From Streptomyces parvulus (GTDB lineage Bacteria; Actinomycetota; Actinomycetes; Streptomycetales; Streptomycetaceae): a stretch of DNA of 64,000 nucleotides. The stretch is taken from assembly GCF_014648855.1 (NCBI RefSeq), contig NZ_BMRX01000016.1, positions 124,001 to 188,000 of the forward strand. Direction: 5' to 3'. Shown piece by piece: positions 25,211 through 34,902 of this stretch. Position numbers and translations under genes: made by a program. Numbering within the stretch: position 1 is the stretch's first letter; each line of letters starts with the position of its first letter. The notes under the pieces are model-generated. The model was not told the DNA's origin. It worked only from the letters and a program-made list of their open reading frames with translations, and did not search any database.

Positions 25211-25570
25211 ATGCCCGACGCAGAAGACGTACGCCGTGTCGCCCTGTCCCTGCCGGACACCACGGAGAAGACCGCCTGGAGCATGCCCACGTTCCGGGTG
25301 GCGGGGAAGATGTTCGCGACGCTGCCCGAGGACGAGACCTCCATCGCCGTGCGCTGCCCCAAGGAGGAGCGCGACGAACTGGTGCTCGCCGAGCCGGGCA
25401 AGTTCTGGATCGCCGGTCACGAGGCGCAGTTCGCCTGGGTCAGGGCCCGGCTCGCGGCCCTGGAGGGCGAGGACGAGCTGCGCGACATCCTCGCCGACTC
25501 CTGGCGGCAGGCGGCCCCGACCCGGCTCCTGGAGGCGCATCCCCGGCTGGGGCTGCCGCCCGAGGGCTGA
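25211..25570 (+). CDS. MmcQ/YjbR family protein
   Basis: A 119-residue single-domain protein of the MmcQ/YjbR group, a CyaY-like fold linked to DNA binding in some members. Family marks are ALSLPDTTEKTAWSMPTFRV, CPKEERDELVLAEPGKFW and ILADSWRQAAPTRLLE near the end. It is cytoplasmic and its function is unproven. The start is set by a leaderless promoter. An upstream ATG at 25178 would add 11 residues and couple it to the GNAT gene. Confidence 0.85.
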   Translation: MPDAEDVRRVALSLPDTTEKTAWSMPTFRVAGKMFATLPEDETSIAVRCPKEERDELVLAEPGKFWIAGHEAQFAWVRARLAALEGEDELRDILADSWRQAAPTRLLEAHPRLGLPPEG

Positions 25571-25756
25571 AAACCCCTCGGGCGCTGTCGGTGCCCCGTG
25601 GCATGATCCGGGGACACGCGTGGCAGCCGGGGCCGGAGGGGGGCTCCGGCTGCCGTACGCACGACGGGCCCGAGGACCGCGCGGGCCGGGGGACGTGGCA
25701 GGGGCGGCACGGGGACGGGTGGCCGGCGGGGGATGCGGCCGGGGAGGGAGCGGGGG

Positions 25757-27073
25757 ATGGCCGGGACGGCCTCGCAGCCGGTGCGGGACGGGGCGAAGGC
25801 GGCGCGCGCCGTCTGGTCGCGGGACTTCGCGCTGTTCTTCACCGCCCGGGCCGTCGCCCGCCTCGGCGACACCATGCTGCCCGTCGCCCTCGCCGCCGGC
25901 CTGCTCCAGCACGGGTACGGCGCGGGCGCGGTCGGCCTCGCCATGGCCTCGACGGCCGCCGCCTTCGCCGGCCTGGTCGTCTTCGGCGGGGTCCTCGCCG
26001 ACCGCTTCAGCACCCGCAGGCTGATGATCGGCGCCGACCTGGTGCGGCTCGGCACCCAGGCCCTGGCGGCCGTCCTGTTCTTCTCCGGGCACGTCGTGCT
26101 CTGGCAGATCTGCGCCATCGGGTTCGCGAACGGCGTCGCGAGCGCCGTCTTCCAGCCCGGCGTCGCCAGCACCGTGCCCCGGCTGGCCGCCGACATCCAG
26201 GGCGCGAACGGCGCGATACGCGTCGCCGAGTCCGCCGCCCAGCTCGCCGGGCCCGCCGTGGCCGGCCTCCTGGTCGGCTTCGCCTCACCCGGCGGGGTCT
26301 TCGCCGCCCACGCCACCACCTACGCCGTCAGCGCCGGATGCCTGCTGCTGCTCCGGCTGCCGCCGCTCCCGCCGGGCAGCCGCGCCGCGTCCGGCCACGG
26401 AACCAGGGCCTTCCGCGCCGACCTGGTCCAGGGATGGCGGGAGTTCCTCGCCCGCCGGTGGCTGTGGAGCGTCATCGCCGTGTGGTGCGTCTACATGATC
26501 GCCGTCTGGGGGCCGACCGTTCCCCTGGTCGCCACCGAGGTGGTGCGGGAGCACGGGCCGCGCGCCTACGGGCTGGTCAACTCCGCCCTCGGGGCGGGCA
26601 CCGTCGTGGGCGGCCTGCTCGCCCTGCGGCTGAGACCGCTGCGGATGCTCCGGGCCGGCGCGATCGCCCTCGTCGGTTTCGCCGCCTTCCCCGCGAGCGT
26701 GGGTGCCGGGCTCGGCGTTCCCGCGATGGCCGCCGGTGCCGCCGTCGCCGGCGCCGGGATGTCCTTCTGGGGCGTGATGTGGGCGACCAGCGTGCAGACC
26801 CAGGTCCCGCCGGACGTCCTCAACCGCATCCACGCCTACGACGTCGCGGGCTCGCTGGCGATGATGCCGGTCGGGCAGGCACTCGCGGGACCGGCCGCCG
26901 CGGCCCTCGGCGCCGGCCACGTCCTGCTCGGCGCGGGTGCGATCAGCTTCTTCGTGTGCGCGTCCCTGCTGCTGATACCGGCGGTGCGCGGGCTGGTGCG
27001 GGTGGAACCCGCCGCCGCGGGCTCGCGCGGCACCCCGGCCGCGACCGCGCCCTCCAGCGCGCGGAAGTGCTGA
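25757..27073 (+). CDS. MFS transporter
   Basis: The 438-residue protein has about twelve membrane helices and the MFS loop motif GVLADRFSTRRLMIGADL after helix 2. The family exports drugs or metabolites by proton antiport. AVARLGDTMLPVALAAGLL near the start and AESAAQLAGPAVAGLLVG in the middle resemble the enterobactin exporter-like subgroup. The substrate is unknown. The ATG at 25757 follows a purine-rich GGGAGGGAG site. It ends about 105 bases before tRNA-Pro. Confidence 0.88.
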   Translation: MAGTASQPVRDGAKAARAVWSRDFALFFTARAVARLGDTMLPVALAAGLLQHGYGAGAVGLAMASTAAAFAGLVVFGGVLADRFSTRRLMIGADLVRLGTQALAAVLFFSGHVVLWQICAIGFANGVASAVFQPGVASTVPRLAADIQGANGAIRVAESAAQLAGPAVAGLLVGFASPGGVFAAHATTYAVSAGCLLLLRLPPLPPGSRAASGHGTRAFRADLVQGWREFLARRWLWSVIAVWCVYMIAVWGPTVPLVATEVVREHGPRAYGLVNSALGAGTVVGGLLALRLRPLRMLRAGAIALVGFAAFPASVGAGLGVPAMAAGAAVAGAGMSFWGVMWATSVQTQVPPDVLNRIHAYDVAGSLAMMPVGQALAGPAAAALGAGHVLLGAGAISFFVCASLLLIPAVRGLVRVEPAAAGSRGTPAATAPSSARKC

Positions 27074-27178
27074 CAAGGCCGGCCCGCGCCCCGGAAAAGC
27101 GATGCGCGACCACCGGCCCGAGTGCGGTATGGTTTTCCTGCGCGTTCGGCCGGGGGAAACCCCAGGTCAGACGGGCAA

Positions 27179-27252
<74 letters not shown>

Positions 27253-27260
27253 CACGGCGA

Positions 27261-27297
27261 AGGGCCTTCGCGGACACTGTCCGCGAAGGCCCTTTTC
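27261..27297 (+). terminator. Rho-independent terminator of tRNA-Pro
   Basis: AGGGCCTTCGCGGACA (27261-27276) and its exact reverse complement (27278-27293) form a long stem directly followed by TTTT. It lies nine bases after the tRNA. Confidence 0.9.
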
Positions 27298-27338
27298 GCG
27301 TGCGGGCGAGGTGGCGGCCGCGGGCCGCCACCCGGGCC

Positions 27339-27875
27339 TCAGTCCACGCAGCCCACATGCGCCAGCGCCTGCTTCAGCAGCGCGCCGTGCCCGCCGGGCA
27401 TCTCGCCGCGCACCGCCTCGGACAGCGCCTCGCGCGGGTCGAACCAGACCAGGTCCAGCGCGTCCTGCCGGGGCCGGCAGTCGCCGGTGACCGGCACCAC
27501 GTAGGCCAGCGAGACCGCGTGCTGGCGGGGGTCGTGGTACGGCGTCACACCGTGGGTGGGGAAGTACTCGGCCACCGTGAAGGGCTGGAGCGAGGACGGC
27601 ACCCGGGGCAGCGCCACCGGGCCGAGGTCCTTCTCCAGGTGGCGCAGCAGCGCGTCGCGGACCCGCTCGTGGTGCAGCACCCGGCCGGAGACCAGCGTCC
27701 GGCTGACCGTCCCGTCCGGGCCGATGCGCAGGAGCAGGCCGACGCTGGTGACTTCGCCGCTGTCGTCGACGCGGACGGGGACCGCCTCGACGTACAGGAT
27801 CGGCATGCGGGCACGTGCCATCTCCAGCTCGTCGGTCGTCAGCCAGCCCGGCGTGGTTTCGGTCATGTCAGACAT
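27339..27875 (-). CDS. Nudix-fold protein with degenerate catalytic box (DUF4916-like)
   Basis: The 178-residue protein has the Nudix layout, but its box reads GRVLHHERVRDALLRHLEKDLG. The G, first E, R and final G fit GX5EX7REUXEEXGU, while the RE glutamate is His and the metal-binding EE pair is KD. Hydrolase activity is therefore doubtful, and it may bind a nucleotide without cleaving it. Conserved parts include MARARMPILYVEAVPV, QPFTVAEYFPTHG and DALDLVWFDPREAL. TATGAT (27882-27887 on the - strand) lies six bases before the ATG, so the mRNA is probably leaderless. It is a single gene between the tRNA and the amidohydrolase. Confidence 0.82.
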   Translation of the reverse strand: MSDMTETTPGWLTTDELEMARARMPILYVEAVPVRVDDSGEVTSVGLLLRIGPDGTVSRTLVSGRVLHHERVRDALLRHLEKDLGPVALPRVPSSLQPFTVAEYFPTHGVTPYHDPRQHAVSLAYVVPVTGDCRPRQDALDLVWFDPREALSEAVRGEMPGGHGALLKQALAHVGCVD

Positions 27876-27881
27876 CGCTTG

Positions 27882-27887
27882 ATCATA
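27882..27887 (-). promoter_or_regulatory. Leaderless promoter (-10) of the Nudix-like gene
   Basis: TATGAT on the - strand ends six bases before the ATG at 27875, and no ribosome site intervenes. Confidence 0.55.
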
Positions 27888-27946
27888 CTTTCAGCCGTTC
27901 CTGCTTCCCGGGCGGCGCTCCGGGACTGTGACCGGTCCCACGCCGC

Positions 27947-29110
27947 TCAGCCGTCGTCCATCGCCCCGCCCGGCAGCCGGTAGACCCGGCGCGCGTTGTC
28001 CCGCCCGGCCCAGCGGGCCAGGCGCAGCGCGTCCGGCAGCGCCAGCTCGTCGGCGTCCAGCCGTGCCTGGAGCAGCTCCGCCAGACCCTGCCGGAAGGCG
28101 AGGGCCCCGAGGTGATGGAACTCGGCCACACCATAGGCGTCGGAGCTGTACAGCAGTTTGCGGAACGGGGTGATCTCCGTCGCCTCGGCGAGGATCGCGC
28201 CCGCCCGGGCGGGGCCGACGTGGTGCAGGGTGAGGCCCACGTCGAGGTGGACGCGCTCGAAGACCGCCGACAGGTAGGCCGCCTGGCGCTGGTAGGGCCA
28301 GCAGTGCAGCAGCACGACCGGGATCGTGCCGGCCGTCAGGTGCAGCCAGTCGGTGAGCAGGGCCGGGTCCACGCGGTGCATGCGGATGTCGGCGTCGCCG
28401 AAGCCGGTGTGCAGCTGGAGGGGCAGGCCGAGGTCCACCGCGGTCCACAGCAGGTGCCGGACGAGCACCGGGTCGTAGAGCCGCCCGCCCCGCGCGAGCC
28501 AGGGCCGGGCCGCCCCGGTGACCTCCGCGGGCGAGGGGCGGGCCGGGTCCAGGTCGAAGCCGGTGCGGTAGGCGGCCACCGACTTGACGCCCACCACGCC
28601 GGGCCGCCGCACCGCCTCCCACGCCGCCGTGCGGAACGCCTCCGCGTACGCGTCCGGCTCGACCCCGCCGGCCGCCACCGCCTCGGCGACCCCCTCCAGG
28701 CGCACCACCTCGTACGCGGTGGCGTCCGCCGCGCGGGCCAGCTCGGCCGGTGCGGTCACCGGGTGCGGGGCGTAGCCCGTGTCCACGCAGAAGACGCCGG
28801 TGCCCGCGCCCCGCAGGAACCGCCGGTTCACCTCGGCCGCGCCCAGTTCGGTCCGCCGCGCCAGGTAGGCGTCCGGCGGCGTGTGGCGCGGCAGGTCGAG
28901 GAGCGGGGCGCAGTGCCGCCGCACGGCGAGGCCGACGGGGCTGTCGAAGGGGGAGACGCCGGGCCAGGCGTCGCCCTCGGTGAGCAGGGACTCGAAGCCC
29001 GCGCGGTCCAGGTCGCCGGTGACGGCACCGTGGCAGTGGTGGTCCACCAGCTCCAGGGCGGCGAGCGCCTCGTGCACGGGTCCGCCGGTCGTCCCGGTCC
29101 TTGCGGTCAT
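27947..29110 (-). CDS. Amidohydrolase family protein (FluG N-terminal-like)
   Basis: The 387-residue TIM-barrel hydrolase starts near VDHHCHGAVTGD, whose HxH binds metal. It continues with LPLQLHTGFGDADIRMHRVD, IPVVLLHCWPYQRQAAYLSA and a late aspartate in KLLYSSDAYGVAEFHHLGAL. These are marks of the amidohydrolase_2/FluG N-terminal group. The gene starts one base after the stop of the glutamine-synthetase-like gene, so they form a coupled pair. Fungal FluG and some bacterial proteins carry the same two domains in one chain. The reaction is unknown. A role in gamma-glutamylated amine metabolism is plausible but unproven. Confidence 0.85.
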   Translation of the reverse strand: MTARTGTTGGPVHEALAALELVDHHCHGAVTGDLDRAGFESLLTEGDAWPGVSPFDSPVGLAVRRHCAPLLDLPRHTPPDAYLARRTELGAAEVNRRFLRGAGTGVFCVDTGYAPHPVTAPAELARAADATAYEVVRLEGVAEAVAAGGVEPDAYAEAFRTAAWEAVRRPGVVGVKSVAAYRTGFDLDPARPSPAEVTGAARPWLARGGRLYDPVLVRHLLWTAVDLGLPLQLHTGFGDADIRMHRVDPALLTDWLHLTAGTIPVVLLHCWPYQRQAAYLSAVFERVHLDVGLTLHHVGPARAGAILAEATEITPFRKLLYSSDAYGVAEFHHLGALAFRQGLAELLQARLDADELALPDALRLARWAGRDNARRVYRLPGGAMDDG

Positions 29111-29111
29111 C

Positions 29112-30512
29112 TCAGTACTTCCACCGGTAGGCCGCCGCGATCCCGTCGTCGTCCAGTCCGTCGACGGCCTCGATCTCCCCGAGCCGTACGGCGGTCACCG
29201 CGTCGGCCAGGACCGGCCCCAGCGCGTTCCGCAGCACGTCGTCGCTGCGGAACGCCGCCACGGCCGGCGCGAGCGAGACCGGCAGCCTGCGGATCCCGCG
29301 GGCCTCGGCGTCGGCCGGGTCCAGCCGGGCCGGGTCGCCGGTGGTCTCCGCCGGCAGCGGCGCGGACGAGGCGAGGCCGTCCAGTCCGGCGGCGATCACC
29401 GCGGCGAGCGCCAGGTAGGGGTTGGCGGCCAGGTCGACCGGCTTCACCTCCAGGTTCGCCGCCCGGCCCCGCTCGCCGGTGCTCCCGGTGACGATCCGCA
29501 GGGCCGCCTCCCGGGTCTCGCGGCCCCACGCGGTGAAGACGCCCGCCCACTGCGAGGGCCGGAGCCGCAGATAGCTGGCCGGGCTCGGCGCGGTGATCGC
29601 CGTGAGCGCGGGCAGGTGCTCCAGCACCCCGGCGACGAACGACTCGGCCTCGGCGGTCATGCCGTACCGGCCGGGGCCGCCGGCGTGCAGGTTGGCGCCG
29701 TCCCGCCAGGCGGAGAGATGCAGGTGGCCGCCGTTGCCCACACCCCGCCCGGACACCGCGGGCGCGAAGGAGGCCCGCAGCCCGTGCCGCCGGACCACGG
29801 CCCGGATCGTCTGCCGGACCAGCACGCTGCGGTCGGCCGCCGCCACCGGGTCCAGGGCGCCCACCGAGACCTCGAACTGCCCCGGGGCGTACTCGGGATG
29901 CAGCTGCTCCACGTCCACGCCCTGGGCCGCGAGCGCCGCCAGCAGATCGGCCGCACAGTCGCTGAACCCGACCTGCCGCGCGGCACCGTACGCGGGCCCC
30001 GGCACCGCCGGCACGAAGGCGTCGCCGTCCGTGTCGCCGCGGCCCACCGACCACTCGATCTCGAACGCGGCCTTGAAGCGGACGCCGTACCGTTCGGCGG
30101 CGTGGGCCACGGTGCGGCGCAGGACGGTCCGCGCGCACGCCGGGTGCGGGCCGCCCTCCTGGGTGATCCGGTCGACGGGCGCCCACGCCCAGCCGGGCTG
30201 CGCCGCCAGCACGGTCAGCCGGTCCAGGTCGGGGTGGAGGCGCAGGTCGCCGTCGGGGGAGCCGAGGACGTCCGTGGCGACGATCGAGTCGTCGGCCAGG
30301 AAGGTGTCGAACACCGGGGACATGCCCACGCCCCAGGCGGCGGCCGAGGCGAGCCGCGCGGTGGGCACGGTCTTCACCCGGGTGATCCCCGCCGTGTCGA
30401 CGTACGCCAGCACCACGCCGTGCACGTCCCGGCCGGACAGCTCGCCGCTCAGCGCGGCGGCCCGCTCGGCCTCGCCGGGACGCCCGCCGGGCACGGGGTC
30501 GCTCTCGCTCAC
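29112..30512 (-). CDS. Glutamine synthetase-like ligase (gamma-glutamylamine synthetase type)
   Basis: The 466-residue protein has the glutamine synthetase fold. FKAAFEIEWSV holds catalytic glutamates, YAPGQFEVSVG follows, and GRGVGNGGHLHLSAW holds the ATP-side histidine and glycine loop. It also has SYLRLRPSQWAGVF and NLEVKPVDLAANPYLALAAV. It lacks the adenylylation-loop tyrosine context of GlnA and is closer to GlnA-like enzymes that glutamylate amines. It is cytoplasmic. The GTG at 30512 is chosen because AGGAG lies eight bases upstream. An upstream ORF extension lacks such a site. It is transcribed first, with the amidohydrolase one base downstream. Confidence 0.85.
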   Translation of the reverse strand: MSESDPVPGGRPGEAERAAALSGELSGRDVHGVVLAYVDTAGITRVKTVPTARLASAAAWGVGMSPVFDTFLADDSIVATDVLGSPDGDLRLHPDLDRLTVLAAQPGWAWAPVDRITQEGGPHPACARTVLRRTVAHAAERYGVRFKAAFEIEWSVGRGDTDGDAFVPAVPGPAYGAARQVGFSDCAADLLAALAAQGVDVEQLHPEYAPGQFEVSVGALDPVAAADRSVLVRQTIRAVVRRHGLRASFAPAVSGRGVGNGGHLHLSAWRDGANLHAGGPGRYGMTAEAESFVAGVLEHLPALTAITAPSPASYLRLRPSQWAGVFTAWGRETREAALRIVTGSTGERGRAANLEVKPVDLAANPYLALAAVIAAGLDGLASSAPLPAETTGDPARLDPADAEARGIRRLPVSLAPAVAAFRSDDVLRNALGPVLADAVTAVRLGEIEAVDGLDDDGIAAAYRWKY

Positions 30513-30660
30513 GTCTCGGGCTCCTTCACGCCGCCGTCCGCCGGCCACCATTGTGCGCGCCCGGTGATCACCCTGTCCGGGTTTCGCCGGATCCGTGCAC
30601 ACGGCGCCGCCCCGCACCGCGCCGGAACGCGGAACGGGGCGGGACGCGGGGACGGTCCGC

Positions 30661-31512
30661 TCAGGTCATCGGGGTGGGCTGCGGTGAGGGGGTGCCGCCG
30701 TCCAGGACGGTCTTCAGGCGGTCGGTGCCCTGGCGCACCCCCTGCTCGACGGCGTCGGCCTGGTCGCCGTCGAGCCCGCCGCCCGTCACGGTGAGCGCGG
30801 AGGTGCCGACGCGTACGACGGCCACGTCCAGGCTGAGCGTGGCCGGACTGCCGTCGCTCGTCCCCTGCACCGTCACGCGCAGGCCGTCCCGGGCGTCGCC
30901 CACGTCCGGCACCGAGGCCTCGGTCACCTGGACGGTGCGCTTCTCGCCGCCCGAGTCGGTCGCGGTGAACTGGTCGCACTTCTGGGGGAGGGAGGCCATC
31001 CACTCCAGGCGGTCGTCCAGCCCGGCGCGGTCGTAGTCCGCGACCTGGTCCAGGAGCCGGGAGTCGCCCTGCTCGAACCCGGTGACCGCCGACGGGCCGG
31101 ACGGCTCGCCGAGGAGCTTCTCGCCGTAGAGCCCGTCGAGGAGTTCCTGGCAGTCCGAGGCGTCCGTCTTGGCGGTGAGGAAGTCGGACACGTCCACCTC
31201 GCCGACGAGCAGCTGGTCGCGCCACTTGTCCGCGTCCTGGACCTGGTTCCAGTCGCCCTCCAGGTCGCCCTCGGTGAGCAGGGCCGCCTTCGCACCGGAC
31301 TCGGTGAGGGCGGCCGGGCCGGTGCTGGGGGAGCCGGTGGGCTGGGCGGCGGGGGCGCGCCCGGCGGGGGAGGCCGTTCCGGCCCGCTCGGCGGCGTCCC
31401 GGGCCGCGCCGGACCCGCCGGAGCCGTCCGAGCAGGCCGCGGTGGTCAGCAGCGCGCCCGCCGCCAGGGCACAGGCCGCGAGACGGACGGGACGGGACGG
31501 TCGACGGCTCAT
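30661..31512 (-). CDS. Lipoprotein of unknown function
   Basis: The 283-residue protein has a signal peptide with a lipobox-like LTTAAC, then a low-complexity Ser/Gly/Pro/Ala linker (residues ~28-68). The ~210-residue globular domain has three cysteines (ASDCQELL and PQKCDQF are visible). The domain contains VDVSDFLTAKTD, VADYDRAGLDDRLEW and VRVGTSALTVTGGG and resembles actinobacterial sensor-domain lipoproteins. Ligand unknown. AGGAGG precedes the ATG. The gene stands alone, with 148 bases to the GS-like gene. Confidence 0.8.
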   Translation of the reverse strand: MSRRPSRPVRLAACALAAGALLTTAACSDGSGGSGAARDAAERAGTASPAGRAPAAQPTGSPSTGPAALTESGAKAALLTEGDLEGDWNQVQDADKWRDQLLVGEVDVSDFLTAKTDASDCQELLDGLYGEKLLGEPSGPSAVTGFEQGDSRLLDQVADYDRAGLDDRLEWMASLPQKCDQFTATDSGGEKRTVQVTEASVPDVGDARDGLRVTVQGTSDGSPATLSLDVAVVRVGTSALTVTGGGLDGDQADAVEQGVRQGTDRLKTVLDGGTPSPQPTPMT

Positions 31513-31624
31513 CGCGGGACGCCTCCTGGGACGGGGAACGGTCTCCCCAGCGCATCACCGCGGCCCCGCCCCCACCAGCGCTCGGGGCTGTTCGGGTGAG
31601 CCGCGGACGACGTCCGGCCGGCGT

Positions 31625-32275
31625 TCAGCCGGCGCGCTCCAGGGTGTCCTCGGCGACCCCCTTGTCCACCGCGGCGCGCACCAGCGCGGCGGCCAGGACG
31701 GCGGGTTCGGTCTTCCCGGCGAGATCCAGGAGGCGGTCCGGATCGGACGGCAGACCGAGCCGCCGAGCGCCCTGGAGGGCCTTGGGGTCCAGGGTGGGGC
31801 CCGCCTCCGGCCAGACGAGCTGGGCCTCGCGCAGGAAGATGTCCACGCCGGTCGGGCCCACCCCGGGGAACTCCCGCAGCAGCCGCCGCTCCCGGTCGAG
31901 GTCGCCGCCCGCCTCCTTCCGCAGCCGCCGCAGGTCACCGCCCCAGCGCTCGGTCAGCAGTGCGGCGGCCTCGCCGAGCTGGGTGGCCGTGCGCTCGTCG
32001 TAGCGCCGGTAGCCGCCCCGGCCGAGGGCGTCGACCCGCTCCTGCCAGTCGGCGGCCGCCATGCGGCGGGGGTCGCGCAGCCCGGCGTCGTACAGGGCGC
32101 GCGCGGTGGCCACCGCGATGGAGCCCCGGATGCGGGCGCTGAGCAGGTGGGAGAGGACCAGCAGCCGGTACAGCGGCTGCGGGGTGTCCCGGAGCCGGAT
32201 GCCCGCCTCGTCGGCGTAGGTCCGCCCGTGCGCGTCGACGAGCGCACGCACGATCCGCCGTTCCCCGGTGCTCAC
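31625..32275 (-). CDS. HhH-GPD endonuclease/DNA glycosylase-like protein
   Basis: The 216-residue helical protein resembles endonuclease III. The helix-hairpin-helix LLREFPGVGPTGVDIFLREA sits at about residues 133-152 and the following ~20 residues hold the conserved aspartate (GPTLDPKAL). LLSARIRGSIAVATARALY matches the N-terminal part. It has no cysteines, so the iron-sulfur cluster loop of true Nth is absent, and there is no obvious lysine nucleophile in the hairpin. Activity is therefore uncertain. GTG start three bases after the stop of the DUF3140 gene, so the two are an operon. Confidence 0.82.
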   Translation of the reverse strand: MSTGERRIVRALVDAHGRTYADEAGIRLRDTPQPLYRLLVLSHLLSARIRGSIAVATARALYDAGLRDPRRMAAADWQERVDALGRGGYRRYDERTATQLGEAAALLTERWGGDLRRLRKEAGGDLDRERRLLREFPGVGPTGVDIFLREAQLVWPEAGPTLDPKALQGARRLGLPSDPDRLLDLAGKTEPAVLAAALVRAAVDKGVAEDTLERAG

Positions 32276-32278
32276 GGC

Positions 32279-32611
32279 CTACGGCTTCAGCGGATCGTGG
32301 CCGACCGTCATCAGGCGGTGCCGCAGGGCGGTGTCGTCGGACCGGGGCTCGTTCTCCAGGTCCGCCCGCGCCTCCACGGTCTCCACGACCTCGCGCATCG
32401 CGTCCAGGTCCTCCTCCGTGAGGTCGGTGCGCCGCTTCTGGAGGATCGACAGGACGTGCCGCCCGAGCGGGGGCCCCGCGTCGTCCGGCAGCGGTTCGGT
32501 CAGCTCACCGGAGTCGCGGACCCGGAGCCAGTCCGCCAGCTCGGCGGAGGTCATGTTGACGACGCGGTGGAAGTCCTCCCACAGCGCGTCGAGTTCGAGG
32601 GCGTCGGCCAT
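32279..32611 (-). CDS. DUF3140 family protein
   Basis: A 110-residue acidic helical protein: LWEDFHRVVNMTSAELADWL, LGRHVLSILQKRRTDLTEED and DDTALRHRLMTVGHDPLKP at the end match the DUF3140 pattern. It is often found in small actinobacterial gene neighbourhoods with DUF2945-type proteins or DNA-repair-like genes. The function is unknown. The ATG at 32611 has AGGGG upstream. It is cotranscribed with the HhH gene, whose start lies three bases downstream. Confidence 0.82.
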   Translation of the reverse strand: MADALELDALWEDFHRVVNMTSAELADWLRVRDSGELTEPLPDDAGPPLGRHVLSILQKRRTDLTEEDLDAMREVVETVEARADLENEPRSDDTALRHRLMTVGHDPLKP

Positions 32612-32690
32612 GAGGTGCCCCTCAGATCGTCGTGCGGGTGTGCGCAGGCGCGGGTGCCCGTGCGGCCCGGGAGGCAAACACGCCGTCCGG

Positions 32691-33500
32691 TCAGCGGGGG
32701 AGCACGCCGTCCAGGAAGCGGGTGAGGTCGGCGAAGACCTCGGCGCGGTTGGTCTCGTTGAACAGCTCGTGCCGGGCGCCGGCGTAGATCCGTTCCGTGA
32801 GGCGGCCGCCGCTCAGGGCCTCGACGCCGGGGCGGCTGCCCGGCAGGGGCACCAGCCGGTCGTCGTCACCGTGCACCCAGAGCAGGGGCAGCGGGCCGAC
32901 GTCGCCTTCCTCGGCGACCCGCTCCAGGGTGCGGACGAAGGCCTCCAGGGTCGGCCGCTTCATCGGGCCGTGCCAGACCAGCGGGTCCGCCGCGTACGCC
33001 GCGCCCACCGCCGGGTCCCGGGAGAGCGAGGCCGGGCTGATCGGGGTGTCGGGGATCTCCGGCAGGGCGAGCAGCCGGCGGGGCAGCTCCCAGTCGCCGA
33101 TGACCGGTCCGGACAGCACCAGCGCGGCCGGCTCGCCCGGGTGGCGCTGGGCGTAGCGGGCGGCGATCAGGCCGCCCATGGAGTGGCCGACCACGACGAG
33201 CGGCAGGCCCGGGTGGGCGGTGCGGGCCAGCGCGGCCACCGCGTGCACGTCGGTGACCACGTCCTCGAAGTCCTCGACCAGCACCCGCTCGCCCTCGGAG
33301 CGTCCGTGTCCGGCGTGGTCGGCGCCGTAGACCGCGGCGCCGTGCCCGGCCAGGACGCCGGCCACCTCCTCGTGGCGGCCGACGTGCTCGCCGTAGCCGT
33401 GCACCAGCAGCGCGACGTACCGGGGACGGGCGGCGGACCACTCGCGGGCGGTGATCCGCCCCCGCGTTCCGGGCAGGTCGTGCTCGCGGGCCTCGGCCAT
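32691..33500 (-). CDS. Alpha/beta hydrolase, monoacylglycerol-lipase-like
   Basis: The 269-residue serine hydrolase has VALLVHGYGEHVGRH (oxyanion region), the nucleophile elbow VVVGHSMGGLIAARYA, an acid in LLWVHGDDDRLVP and the histidine in YAGARHELFNE. This is the arrangement of serine aminopeptidase/monoglyceride lipase S33 proteins. It is cytoplasmic, with no signal. The ATG at 33500 follows GGAGG by five bases. A longer GTG start at 33530 has none. It is divergent from the thiolase operon across a short region holding a palindrome, which may link its control to lipid catabolism. Confidence 0.88.
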   Translation of the reverse strand: MAEAREHDLPGTRGRITAREWSAARPRYVALLVHGYGEHVGRHEEVAGVLAGHGAAVYGADHAGHGRSEGERVLVEDFEDVVTDVHAVAALARTAHPGLPLVVVGHSMGGLIAARYAQRHPGEPAALVLSGPVIGDWELPRRLLALPEIPDTPISPASLSRDPAVGAAYAADPLVWHGPMKRPTLEAFVRTLERVAEEGDVGPLPLLWVHGDDDRLVPLPGSRPGVEALSGGRLTERIYAGARHELFNETNRAEVFADLTRFLDGVLPR

Positions 33501-33576
33501 GGCTCCTCCGGCTGCGTCGGTGAAGGTCACCGGAGGATCTTCCCAGGGACCCGCCCGGCGGTCTATAGTCCAAAAC

Positions 33577-33587
33577 TAGCAGTGCTA
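33577..33587. promoter_or_regulatory. Palindrome TAGCAGTGCTA, putative operator
   Basis: The 11-base perfect inverted repeat (five-base arms around G) lies between the divergent lipase and thiolase genes, next to a TATAGT hexamer at 33564-33569. It probably binds a TetR- or MarR-type regulator encoded elsewhere. No regulator gene is adjacent. Confidence 0.55.
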
Positions 33588-33661
33588 ATTAAGGTCGTAC
33601 GCCCGCTGCCGGCGGCGGTGTGCCGTCGGGTGGCCGGGCGACGAAGGTCAGGAGTCCCCAC

Positions 33662-34849
<1,188 letters not shown>

Positions 34850-34902
34850 GCCGGTCCGGCACCCCTTTCGCAGAGCCGCAGCAAGGAACGGAGCACCACC
34901 CC

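Noticed and set aside
31625..32275. Endonuclease III (nth)
   Set aside because: The cysteine cluster loop and catalytic lysine context are absent, so only an HhH-GPD-like call is supported.
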